Assembly: GCA_010015655.1 (NCBI GenBank)
Contig: ML976657.1
Location: 1,303,654 to 1,367,653 of the forward strand
From: Bimuria novae-zelandiae CBS 107.79
Taxonomy: Eukaryota > Ascomycota > Dothideomycetes > Pleosporales > Didymosphaeriaceae
DNA: 64,000 bases
Reading direction: 5' to 3'
The notes under the pieces: generated by a model
The model's input: only the letters and a program-made list of their open reading frames with translations
What the model was told of the DNA's origin: nothing
The model's database searches: none
Part shown: in pieces, positions 45,612-57,365 of the stretch
Numbering within the stretch: the stretch's first letter is position 1
How the letters are laid out: the number at the start of each line of letters is the position of its first letter
Program-made: the position numbers and the translations under genes

Positions 45612-47211
45612 ATGGTTATCTTTAAATCGCATCAACCGCCTATCGACTGTATATTACCCTTCGTGAATGACATCACGTATAACGGAACTAACGCTCGTCA
45701 GTACCTACGGAGCTCACAGATTGGGACTGGCTTTTCGACTCGAGGTCGAAATACTCACCCATTAACCGCTACCCACCCAACGAGCTCAATGGTTTTCGGA
45801 ATGCGGTCACCAAGGAACGAGTCAATTGGGCTGATGTGAAGAATTATTCCACATACATCTCGACTGCTCTCGTCAAGCACTATGGCCTCCGCGAAGGGCA
45901 GACCATCTCGCTATTCAGTCAGAATACCGTATGGTATCCGGTAGCTATGTTCGCGGGATTGAGGGTGGGAGCAAGAATCTCCGGAGCAAGCCCCGCTTAT
46001 AATGTCGAAGAAATGACTTTCGCCTTGAAAACGGCGGATGCGAAGTTCTTGATGACGACGCCTAGTAGCATGGAGGTTACGAGCAAGAGCGCGGAAGCAG
46101 CTGGATTGCCTAAGAGCAACGTGTTCTTGCTTGAAGGAGAGGTGCCTGGGTATATGGCTGTGCAGGAGTTGATTGAGATCGGCCGCTCATTTGGAGAAGA
46201 GAATCAAACACCAGTATTCAAGATTCTACCAGGGAAGAAGAACAAAGACGTATGCGGCTTCCTCTCGTTCAGCAGCGGTACGACAGGTCTACCCAAGGCT
46301 GTCATGATCTCGCACCAAAACGGCATCGCGCAATGCCTTCAAATATAGCAAATCACCCCTGCTAATCATAAAGAAGATCACGGCCGTGCTGCCATTGTTT
46401 CACATAATCGGGCTGGTACACCAAATGCATCTCCCCGTATTGCTCAACGAGGAAGTCATCATGCTTCCACAGTTCACCATGGAAGGCATGCTCAACACTA
46501 TCGTGGAGTACCAACTAGGCGAGCTGCTCCTGGTACCGCCTATTCTGATCCGACTTGTGCGCGATCCCATCGTTGACAAGTACGATCTTTCCCACGTCAT
46601 ACGGTTTTCCTCTGGTGCCGCTCCTCTGAGCGAAGAAATCATTCAACTATTGCAGAAGAAGTTCCCGAAAACCGGTTTTAAGCAGGGCTATGGAATGGCA
46701 GAGTCGTGCTCTTGCATCACCGCACATCCCCCAGAAAAGTATGCGTACAAGTACGCTCATTCGGGCGGCGCGATCTGCGCCTCGACTGAGGCCAAGATAC
46801 TGAAGGAAGACGGAACTGAAGGGGGTGTTGGAGAGCAGGGCGAAGTGCTTGCGAGAGGGCTCCAGGTTGTGATGGGATATCTCAATAACGAGAAGGCTAC
46901 GAGGGAGACCTTTGATGAAGATGGATTCCTTCACACGGGCGACCAGGGTATGATCGACGAAGAAGGGGTGATTCATATCACTGATCGAATCAAGGAGCTC
47001 ATCAAAGTGAAAGGCATCGGTGTCCAGTGTACTGCATGGATGGATTGGAGCTCCATCCATTTGCTCCGGGTGGACTGGATAAATCCATAGAGAAACTGAA
47101 ACCGACCAACCCACAGTACTAACTTGTACACGCAAAGGATCAAACGTAGTAAAAAGTTTAAAATTACTCTAATATTAAGGTTACTAAAGGTCTTTAGTGT
47201 TAAGCTTAGTA

Positions 47212-48966
47212 AGCTCGGCCATATAGTGTTCGGCCACATATAGTGTTCGGCCACCCCACCAAAGCAGCCACACAGTATAGAGTCGCAATTTTTGTCAACA
47301 ACAACAATTATATTTGCTATACAGTACACATAGAGTTAAGAGTAAGTGCTGCTGCTGCTGCTGCTGCTTTTTAAGCCTCTTTTTCTAATAAAGTACTTGC
47401 CTGTTAAGCCTAGAAAGCTACTGCTGGGTCAATAGCTGCCTTAATACTCTAAACGTTACTAAATTACTTATTTAGATTAACTTAAACTCGCTTTCTTACG
47501 CGGGTAACCCTAGTATTATTTAATTAATATTTAAGTTATTAATTTTTAGCCTTAAGCTAGACTGCCCTAGTGTTAGCTTCTGCAATAGTCTTGCCTGTCT
47601 TACTAAGCACGAGCCGGGTGCTTCGTAAGAGGGATTCTGACAATAGCAGCTATTGTTGAGCCTTATATAAGGCCTGTGAGCTCTAAGGTGTAGTAAATAT
47701 TGACTCGGAGGCAGCTGAGGCCTGGCTGGTAGGTAGAGGGGTAGCTGGCCGGCCAGTTACTTGGGATGATAGCAGTACAAGGCCTGGATTGTATGGGCAG
47801 AGACCAGAAGCCCTCTAGCTAGCTTGTATTACACGATCTGACAGAGCTTCTTCTCTTGCCTTATTGTATAACATAATAAAGCGCTCCTTCTTAATAGGTG
47901 TTGCGTTATTAAGGGCAGAGAGAGCTCGGATCTTATTATAGTATCTAGTTTTAAGTACTGAGAAAGGAGCGAGATCTAGTGGCTAAAGCAGGTGTAAGGC
48001 GTGAGGCGGAAGATATAGGAGGTGGATCTTGTTGACCTTGTAAAGCCACATGAAGTTAATTAGTATGTAGGAGCTATGGCTATCAAGTAGGAGTAGACGA
48101 TAGCCACTAAAGGATAGTAAAGTATTTAGTATAAAAATATGCTATAACTATTTATATCTAAGTAAGTTTAATATCTATTTATTCTTTAATGTTATATAGA
48201 GCTAATTTAGTGTATCTTATGCTAAGAACTACGTAGATTATAGATACTTACCTTTAAAGATAACTAGGCATTAAAGTTTAACGCTAATAGCTAAGATAGT
48301 CTTAATAATTAATACCTACTCGTAATCTTTTAGGAATTTAATATAAGCCTTCTTTTTTAATAAACTGGCTACTACTTGGGAGTTTATACATACCCCTAGT
48401 GCGACTCCAGTCTTATCCATATTCTATATATCCTTATAGTGTATCCCTAGCTCGAATCTAGTACGCTTAAATAACTTAAGAAACGCGCGAATTATCTTGT
48501 AGTTAGCTACTATAGTCTATGCGCTTTTAATTATTTAGCTAACTATAGATACGACGCGTGGGTTGCGGGTGATAAATTGTGGTACCTATAGTTGACCTAA
48601 GGGCTCGTAGTTGCTGTTTATATGCAGGATGCGGGTGGCTATCTCTTATACGTAAGGATAAGATAGGGGTTATGCGCATAAGTCCTTATTAAGTATCTAA
48701 TTTACTAGAAAGGTCTCTTATTCTAGAGTTAATTACTATTAATTTAAGTAAGCTATCGCGTTAGGTTAGCGACTATTTATACGCTTTTAAAGAGTTAATT
48801 AAAAAATAGCTTAAGCCTTAGTAGCCTTCTGCTAGCTTGTAAAAATGCTAGTATTAAGATTACTAATAGCAGATTATATGGCTTATTTACGGGGATCCAT
48901 TCTAAACGCGTGGTGTTGAGAGGATGGCCGAACACTATATGTGGCCGAACACTATATGGCCGAGCT
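47212..48966 (-). mobile_element. Pogo/Fot1-type DNA transposon relic
   Basis: A 1,755 bp element with inverted ends AGCTCGGCCATATAGTGTTC... (47212 on, and complement ending at 48966), about 42 bases matching. It is flanked by TA on both sides (47210-47211 and 48967-48968), the Tc1/mariner/pogo target duplication. Minus-strand translation around 48105-48001 gives a degenerate DDE block reading RLLLLDSHSSYILINF followed by HLLYLPPHA, matching the pogo/Fot1 transposase catalytic region, with in-frame stops. Inactive. Confidence 0.88.
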
Positions 48967-49149
48967 TATTAGTAAAAGTGTTTTTAGAGAGTTAAAAATT
49001 ATTATATATAAATCTGTACTATAGGCTATAGTATATATTTAGCGCTTTATTAGCTACTATTACTATTACCCTTAACCTATATCCCCTTCTAGCTCTTATA
49101 AAAAAACTCGTTAATGTTATCGTCCTTATATAGCTAGGTAATAGATTAG

Positions 49150-49470
49150 TGTTAAGTCCCTAAGGGATAGCTAGTCCCTATAGGGCTAAGGTTGGTTCTC
49201 GGACAGGAGTACTAGTAAGGCTAAAAAGGGATTATTAATAGCTTACGCGTATTAATAAAATATTAGTATTAAAAGTAATACGTAGTTATAAATAAATTAA
49301 TAATATTTAAGTATAATTTAAATAATAGATTAATAAATAAGGATAAATATAAAGATAGAAGGTCTATCGTTAATATTTCTATATATAAGTCCTGTTCTAT
49401 AGATCCTAAAGTCCTAATTTATCCTAAGGTCCTAACTACTAAGACAGTTTTAAAATTTTTAATATTTCTA
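49150..49470 (-). repeat. RIP-degraded LTR, family 1
   Basis: Begins TGTTAAGTCCC and matches the intact family 1 LTRs (GGGCTAAGGTTGGTTCTCGG shared, then GGAGTACT). Much of the remainder is converted to AT. The right edge is approximate. It shows that family 1 was present before or during RIP as well as after it. Confidence 0.6.
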
Positions 49471-51556
49471 GAACGCGTAACTTATGACGTAATTTATAAT
49501 TAAGTTAAGAATTTAGGCTTAGACGTATAAATAAGTACTAATACCTTGCTGCACATTATATTAGATCTTAATAAATTTTAATATTAGCTCCCTTTTTAGG
49601 CTTAATATTTTTATAAGTTAACTACTTATAAAGCCGCTTTCTTAATCTATCTAATACTATTATTTATAAGCTAATTATCTTAAGTAAAACTATATATTTA
49701 CTATAGTCGCGTGTTTATACTGCGCGAAGAAGTAGTTACCCTATTATTTATTATTACTATATTTAAATTGTACAAACTATGTTTAGTATAATAATTAAAA
49801 GTATAAGCTAGAGAAGATTCTTTTACCAGATTATTAAGAAATAGATACTAAGTTAGAGAGATTAGAGAAGTTAGAGGCTAAGGAGGAGGTAAAACTTTAG
49901 GTAAAAGAAGAGCTTGCTTATACAGCGCTCCTACGTGCTTATCTGGCATGAGAGAAGATAGCGCGATTACGTAATTAGCGCAAGAAGTTACGTTAAAAAG
50001 AATAAAAATTATTTAATTATAGCATGTTTATAATAGATAAATTAAAAACTTTAAAGGCTTATAAGGAGCTTGCTTAAGTAGTAGTATTAATTAATCCTAA
50101 CACTACTCTAGGTGCTGAGGTAATAGACTAGTTTATAATCTAGTTAAAGCTTTCCTCTTCTACTACGTAATAGTACGCTAGTACTATTAGATTTTTCCTT
50201 AATAGTTTCGTAAGTAGTCTTCTAGTTCCTAAGTGTTCTTACTATATAAATAAATTTTCTATTTAATAAGGTATGTGCGTGGCTAATTCGAATATTATAG
50301 TATCTATTTAACTTCGAATTTATTTTCTTCCTTAGGTTAGTAATAAAAGGTTATTTAACTAGTATTTCTAGGTCTGCAGGTTCTAATTAGTTAATATAAA
50401 ATACTAGGTATATCTTAGTGTCTAGTAATAATTCTAATTAGTCGTTAACTAGTAATATCTATTCAAAATATAGTCTAACCTTAATATAATCTAGTTTCTT
50501 GTGTTTTTTCTTTTAAATTTAAAGATTTTTTACAAGTAGATATGCTTTATCCTCCTTCTTTAGCTAAGGTATCGTTTTTTTGTTAGTATAAGAAATGCTT
50601 TGCTATTAAGCTTTCTTAAGAATCTTTTAGAGTTATTTATATTTTTTTTATAGTTTCTGCTATGTTAATTGCTTCGTCTATTTTAATTACTATAAGAAGT
50701 ATCTAATTAAAGAGATATAAGTATCTTTTATAGTTTATATAGAATAATGTATATCTAGTTACTACTAATACTTTATTATTATACGCTAATTGTGCTATAA
50801 ATAGTAAAGATATCTAGTCATTCTTTTAGATATTATAGTAAATAAGTAGGTACGTCTTAATTGTCTAATTTATACGTTCTGTTTATCTGTCTGTCCGTAG
50901 GTAATAAGCTATAGATAGTTTTCCTTTTATCTTAATAAGTGCTATAAGCGTTATTTAGTAGTGTAAGGTAAAGCGCTTATCTTTATTGCTAATAATTATC
51001 TTTAGAATGTTATAGTATTATATAAGTTAGTTTAAGATAAGAAATGCTAGTTCCTTAGTTATAGTTATCTTTTAACAGGGTAGTAATTTCATGTATTTAG
51101 TAAATTAATAGATAATTACTAATAGTAAGTCGTATCTTATTCTATTTAATAGGTCTTTTGACTTAGGTAGTCTAGTTACAAAGTCTATAGCGATGTCGTT
51201 TTATAGTGCTATAGGTATCTAGATTGCTTATATCTCTCTATACTTAAGATATATAGCGTGCTTGTTTTGTTAGTAGTCTATATACGTATAAATATACTTT
51301 ATTCTTACTTCTTTTATTGCTCTAAATAATTAATTTTATTAGATAAGTTCTATTATTTTTCTAACTCTTAGGTGTCTATATATAGGATTATTATAGGATT
51401 ATTATAGTATTATTATATAATTTTAGTTTATAGTTCCTTTAGTACTTTTTGTGTAATACTAAATAGGTAGTTAAGCTCCGCTGTAGGTTCTAATAATCTA
51501 TTAAAATTCTATTATAGTATTATAGAGTAGGTCTTTACTTTCTCTTTTATAAGGTT

Positions 51557-52008
51557 TGTTACGACCACGAACCCCACAAGGATGAAGAAGCCAGACAATT
51601 ACGCCAAGAGAGTAACTGTTGACGAAGTAGCAGAGTTAACGGGACCCAACGGGGCGCGGGGCAGCTTAGTCAGCAGTCACGTGACGAAGTCCCGCATAAA
51701 GGGAAGTCCCATAGGACTACCGTAGTCCCTGGGACTACAGGGCCTTGGCGGGACTACGAAGAAGGAATAGGCTAGTATATAGTGTGGCGACTTTCCTATT
51801 GTTGTTTCCTTCCTCGTAGTCAACTCATATATCTTCTGTGCGAGTACGTTCTCCTATACAGACTAATAGTTATCTTATTTGTTATAAGATTGGATTATTT
51901 AGCCGCGCTAAGTGTCGCATCAACTTATACCACTAAATAATCCGTAAAGCACCACGATACCTTACCGCCCTAACCCGGATCGGAACAAGGTGTGAGAGCC
52001 TCATAACA
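51557..52008 (+). mobile_element. Solo LTR, family 2 (TGTTACGACC...), TSD AGGTT
   Basis: 452 bp, begins TGTTACGACCACGAACCCC and ends CTCATAACA. It is flanked by identical AGGTT at 51552-51556 and 52009-52013. Base composition is normal while the surroundings are AT-rich, so it inserted after most RIP of the host sequence or escaped RIP. Confidence 0.88.
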
Positions 52009-55000
52009 AGGTTAATACGTCTACTAAGGGAGTCTGCTCGTCTATTATCCTTTCCTAGTGTATATATAGTCTTAAACTTATACTATCTTAGTATTTTTAA
52101 CTATTTTACTTATTATAGCGTAAGTTCCTTAGTTATTATAAATCTTATATGGTTTCTATAGTTTATAAAAATTATAGAACTTAAGTAACTAAGTGCATAA
52201 ATTCTTTAGTACTTAAGTACCTTAATAATTATATAGAGTTCCTTATTGTGTACGTTATATCATATCTCTGCTCTACTAAACTTGCATAAGTAGTAGGCGA
52301 TAAGGTACTATTTACTATCCTTTTCTTACTTCGCGTAAGCGCTAATTATAAGATTGCTTACGTTTATCTTAATTCGTAGAGGTTCTTTATCCCTAAAGTA
52401 GCTAAGAATTAGTACCGTAGTGCATGTTTTTACTAAGTCTCTAAATAATTTTTTTATATTTTTTAGTCTATTTAAGAGGCGTCTCTTTCTTAGCAAAATT
52501 AGTTAAAGGTATCGTAACCTTAGCGTAGTCTAAGATAAACTATCTATTAAATCTATAAAATTTTAAGAATTCTTAGACATTCTCAACTATCTTTAGTATA
52601 GGCTAGTTTATAATACATTTAATCTTTTCTAGCGTAACTTTAATTCCTTTTATGCTTATAATATATCCCAGGAATTTAAGTTATTTTATATACTATTTAT
52701 ATTTTTTTAGTTTAATTTTAAGGTGTGCTTTGTCTAGTGCCTTTAACACTATTTATATATGAGGAATATAATCTAATTTATTATTAAAAAAGATAAGTAT
52801 ATGGTCTATATATATAATATATAATAATAAATATATCTAAATAGTTATAGAGTATATTATTAATGAGTGCCTAGAAGTTTGCTAATGCATTAGTAAGTCT
52901 AAAGGGCATAACTATATATTTAAATATTTTATAGCGTAATTTAAACGCTATCTTCTACTTATTACTTTTCTTAATTTATATATGGTAGTATCTATCTTAT
53001 AGATCTATTATTATAAAGATTTTAGCTCTTAGGAGTTAGTCTCTAAGTTTTAAGATATTTAGTAGTAGGTATTAATTCTTAATTATTATATTATTAATCT
53101 TTTAGTAGTTAATGTATAGTCGCAGTATTCTGTCTTTCTTTATAATAAACATAAAGAGACTGGCTGCTAGTAACTTTAATAGTTATATATAGCCTTTTTT
53201 AAGGTTTATTTTAATAAATTCTTTTTCTTGCTAGAGTCCCTTTCTAGTTTTGCCATATAGTAGTCTAAAAGGTGACGTTTTTCCTTCTCCTAGGTCTATG
53301 GCGAGATCCTAAGGTTAATGTTCTAGAAGGTTGGTTTTTCCTTCTCTTTTAGTAAACATATAATTCCATGCTTAGTAGCATTTTAGAATTTTATAAAGTG
53401 TGCTATTATTTATATTTTTATGCTTTATAACTTAGTGGTTCCTGCTAGCGCCTACTAAAGGTGTTTTATATTTATTAACTTCTAGTTACGAGACTAAGTT
53501 ATTTATAACTCTCTTATTTACTGCTATACTTTATGAATGCGTAGATTTTACTTATAATATATATTTATAGTGCTTAAAAAATGGCGTTTTTCTTTTTTAA
53601 TTAATAATAGAGTTATGCTTTCTTAACTGGGCTATATTTAGTACTATATTATAATTAGGTTTTTTAAGAATGTTAAGAGTAATTATCTCTTAGTGTCTAT
53701 AGATCTTAAGTATTATTTTAACCTCGTATTCTATTCGCAGCGTGGTAGGTAGTAGGTATTTATTTATAATATAGACAGTATAGGGTGTAGCTTTCTTGCG
53801 CTTATAAAGTCCTGCTCTATTAAGTGCGTATTAAGATACGTAACTTTCTTATACTTTTAAATTTAGTATAGCCTTTATCTATATTCCTTTAAGCTATACT
53901 AGTAGCTTAATTAACGTCTAACTATTTATAGTATTTAGTTCTTTAAAGGCGTGCTATTGCCTAAGTTTGGGTCTAAAAAAGATATTTTCTCTATGGGTAA
54001 GTCTATATATCTTAGTAATTTTTCTTTGTTCTCTAAATAATTATTATATTATTTTCTTATATAGATTGCTTCACTAACTTCTCTTTTCTTTTTACTTTAT
54101 CTAAGCGTACTATCTCTCCGTGGTAGTTCCTTAGTCTAAATCTAAAGAGTGCTTTATTCTACTTATATTTCTTATAGCTAGAGTGGAGGCATGTTTGCTA
54201 TTCTATAAATATACAGTTTCTATTAATTGATATTAATAGTATATTATTTATAGCTTTGTTTAGATGCGGATGTACTTAGTTTTACGTTTATTTTAAAGGT
54301 GTATATTATTCTTTATTACTAAATAGTTAAACTATTCTTATTAGTATTAGTATTTTTAAGTTAGAAAATATTCTATTTACTTTTTTACGTAGTGTGTAGT
54401 ATATTAGTCGTGTGTATAGTATCTTTATTAAAAGGTACTGTATTTAGGATTTTGTTAGTTTAGGTTATATATTAGTTTATAATTATTTTCTTTTACGATA
54501 TATATCTTGCGTAGGTCTTAATACTCATATCTATTATTTACGAATTCTCGCGTGGCTTTGCTAATTAGGCTAATTTATTTTAGTAAATACGTAACATATT
54601 TTGTTTTTATTACTAAGTATCTGAAGTCTCCTCCTTTAGATTATTATTTATCTAGGTAGTTAAAGACGTTTTACTATTTAATTTCCTCTAGAGGTGTTTA
54701 TACTCTTAGGTATAGTATAGGAGATTATTATATTAGTTAGTTTTTCTTATTTAAACCTTTGTTATTAGCATCCTTGTATATGCAGAAGTTTAGTAATTTT
54801 AATTACTTTAAGTTTTTATTTAAAATATTAAGTTACTTAGTGAAAAGTACTACCTACTAATTTTCGTTATCCGCGTTTGGGTTATTAATAGTTAGTACGT
54901 TAAACTATCTAATAACCTTATTCTTAGATCTACAGTTCTTAGCTATGTAGCCTAGTTTACTATATATAAAGTCGATACGTGTCTTAGTCCTTAGTAAGCA

Positions 55001-55144
55001 AGTTTTATTTAAGAGTTATATATAGTTATTATTAGGCTTTTAAAGGCCTAGAATCTTCCTTATTCACTTTTTTAAATTATTAAATTAGATTCCTTTTATT
55101 AGCTAGTAACTATAAAAGTTGTATTATTATCATCGAGGTACCTT

Positions 55145-55572
55145 TGTTAAGATCCGATCTTACAGGCACTTGGCTAGGCTCCAGAGCGCCTATGGTCTTA
55201 TGGTGACCAATGAAGGTACAGTACCTGGAGGTCACGTGACTGCTCGACGCGCTCGACTCGAGCAAGTCGAGCAGACGCAGAAGCCAAGACCTCTGCTCGA
55301 CGCGCTCGACTCGAGCATGTCGAGCAGGACAAGTATATAGGAACGCAAGAAGGAGTCTCTCTTCTACTTGTGTTTAACCTGTTTATTAATCTATCGTTTG
55401 GATCTGAACAAGCAACCTTGTTAATTTAATTGTGCTGTACACACCTTTAATACCAACGCCCTCAGTGACAGGCGCAAGCTATCACTACAACCCTTTCCCG
55501 TCCTACCAGTACTCCTGCCCGAGAACCAACCTTAGCCCCTTAGAGAATAGCTACCTCTTTGGGATCTTAACA
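55145..55572 (+). mobile_element. Solo LTR, family 1 (TGTTAAGATCC...), TSD ACCTT
   Basis: 428 bp, begins TGTTAAGATCCGATC and ends GGGATCTTAACA. Identical ACCTT flanks it (55140-55144, 55573-55577). It contains a 53 bp internal duplication of a palindrome-rich segment built of CTCGACTCGAGCA words, absent from the copy at 55802. Normal base composition. Confidence 0.9.
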
Positions 55573-55801
55573 ACCTTTAGTGCTTTATAAACTATATGTA
55601 TAGGTTTTTTAAAGCTAGCGTTTTTTAGGTTTTTACGAAATTCTTCTTGCAGCGTAAACTATTCTCTATTAATTTTAATTAATTCTTTATATAGCTTAGT
55701 AAGAGTCTTAATACTTATATGTTACAAGGAGCTAAACGTACCTAAGCCTGTTCCAGATAAAGGGAGGATAGGTTAAGGGTAAAGCACCTCGCGGATATTT
55801 A

Positions 55802-56176
55802 TGTTAAGATCCCAAAGAGGTAGCTATTCTCTAAGGGGCTAAGGTTGGTTCTCGGGCAGGAGTACTGGTAGGACGGGAGAAGGTTGTAGTGATAGCTTGC
55901 GCCTGTCACTAAGGGCGTTGGTATCGAAGGTGTGTACAGCACAATCAAATCAACAAGGTTGCTTATTCAGATCCAAACGATAGATTAATAAACAGGTTAA
56001 ACATAAGTAGAAGAGAGACTCCTTCTTGCGTTCCTATATACTTGTCCTGCTCGACATGCTCGAGTCGAGCGCAGCGAGCAGTCACGTGACCTCCAGGTAC
56101 TGTACCTCCATTGGTCACCATAAGACCATAGGCGCTCTGGAGCCTAGCCAAGTGCCTGTAAGATCGGATCTTAACA
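55802..56176 (-). mobile_element. Solo LTR, family 1, opposite orientation, TSD ATTTA
   Basis: 375 bp; the reverse complement matches the LTR at 55145-55572 apart from the 53 bp duplication and a few substitutions. Flanked by identical ATTTA (55797-55801, 56177-56181), so it is an independent insertion and not half of one element. Together the two form a large inverted repeat with a 229 bp spacer. Confidence 0.9.
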
Positions 56177-56274
56177 ATTTAGTAGTTAAAAGCTAGGGAT
56201 AATAATAAGGTTAGTCGTAAATAATCTAATTCTATAACGAACTATAGAATAACTAACTAAGAAATTTACTAATT

Positions 56275-56615
56275 TGTTATAGGAAATGTACGTAGTGTTA
56301 ATAAGTTAATAATAAGGAGTAGGAAAAGTATAAAGAAATTATTAAACTATATACTATCTATCCTAGTCCTTGCTATTATTAAAATTATTATTATAGTCCT
56401 ACTAAGATCTTCTTTTTAGAGGTAGTCCCTAAGACTTACTATAGTCCTAATCCTTGTGCGGGACTTCTCGCTTATACAGGACTATATTACGTAATTGCTA
56501 ATTTAAGCTACCCTGCGCCTTTGTGTGTTCCTTTAACGCGGTCATTCCGCCAACAATAACTCTCTTGGCGTAATTGTCTAGTTCCTTTGTTCCTGTGGGG
56601 TTCGTGATCGTAACA
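56275..56615 (-). repeat. RIP-degraded LTR, family 2
   Basis: The complement begins TGTTACGATCACGAACCCC and matches the intact family 2 solo LTR, including AATTACGCCAAGAGAGTTA-like text. The inner part is shortened and AT-converted. It probably is the 5' LTR of the degraded Ty3-type element. No clear target duplication. Confidence 0.65.
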
Positions 56616-57142
56616 ATTATCTATCTCTAAGAGGGCTAGAAGTATAGTTTAGTATAGAAAATTCTTATTAATAAAGTAAACTATAATACTATTTAAAGCC
56701 TTCTTCCTACGGCTCGTTTAGAGGTTAAATAATAAGTTAATCTTACTAATAGCCTTACTAAGTACCATTCTTATGTCCTTTTTATAAACTTTATACTCCT
56801 TTTGTACCTAGCGTGGGACGATAGTGCTAGATAGTATTACCTTTTAATTAATAAACAGGAACATGTAGCTAAGGATTATTTAAAAATATATAACTATTAA
56901 GCTTCTTATATAGGATATTATCGTGTACTACCTATTAGAGGATATCTTATTGAAGTATTTTTTAGCTAAAAGGTTTTTACAATCTAACTATACATTTCTT
57001 ATTATTTAGAATCTATTCTATCTAGCAGGTCGAGCGTTATAGTATTATTAAATATTATAATACCAATAGCTGTCTCTTCCAGGAAAGTATTTAGATAAAG
57101 GCTTTTAAAATAGCTTAATATAGACTTACTATTTTAGCATAC

Positions 57143-57365
57143 TGTAATGAGGTAAGCGCCCCGCTTACTAAGCCAATACTATGTGACTTCCTCACCTGCA
57201 CCAAAAGGTACGCACGAGAATACTTAAGCCAAGTATTACTCGTATAGTATAATATATATAGGATATGCTAGGGTCAGCCACTAGCGCTAGTGTTTGATCC
57301 TAGCCTAGCCGGAACCTCTATAAGCGAGAGAAGGCCACGTGTTCGACCGTGCCTACCTCGTTACA
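57143..57365. mobile_element. Solo LTR-like element, family 3 (TGTAATGAGG...CCTCGTTACA)
   Basis: 223 bp of normal composition inside AT-rich sequence. The ends TGTAATGAGG and CCTCGTTACA are near-inverted copies. Flanks are CATAC (57138-57142) and TATAC (57366-57370), a 5 bp duplication differing by one C-to-T change. Family unknown; strand not determined. Confidence 0.7.

Larger units (their letters stand above)
49150..56615 (-). mobile_element. RIP-mutated Ty3-type LTR retrotransposon (composite region)
   Basis: Minus-strand translation shows ruined but recognisable blocks in Ty3 order. A gag zinc knuckle-like stretch (about 54970-54930, ending GYIAKNCRSK) comes first. Reverse transcriptase follows (about 53170-52970; DRILRLYINY, INNIIIKN, DRYYHIQ-like), then integrase (about 51240-51060; NDIAIDFVTRLPKSKD, FTKYMKLLP). 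All are interrupted by many TAA/TAG stops from C-to-T/G-to-A change. Boundaries are approximate. The right LTR is probably 56275-56615; a matching left LTR was not identified. Three unrelated solo LTRs interrupt it. No functional protein remains. Confidence 0.75.

Noticed and set aside
55119..56151. Short open frames at 55119-55340 and 55963-56151.
   Set aside because: Both lie inside, or nearly wholly inside, solo LTRs and are the same LTR text translated from each copy; not genes.
55145..56176. The two family 1 LTRs as the paired ends of one retrotransposon.
   Set aside because: They are in opposite orientation and each has its own perfect but different 5 bp duplication, so they are independent solo LTRs.
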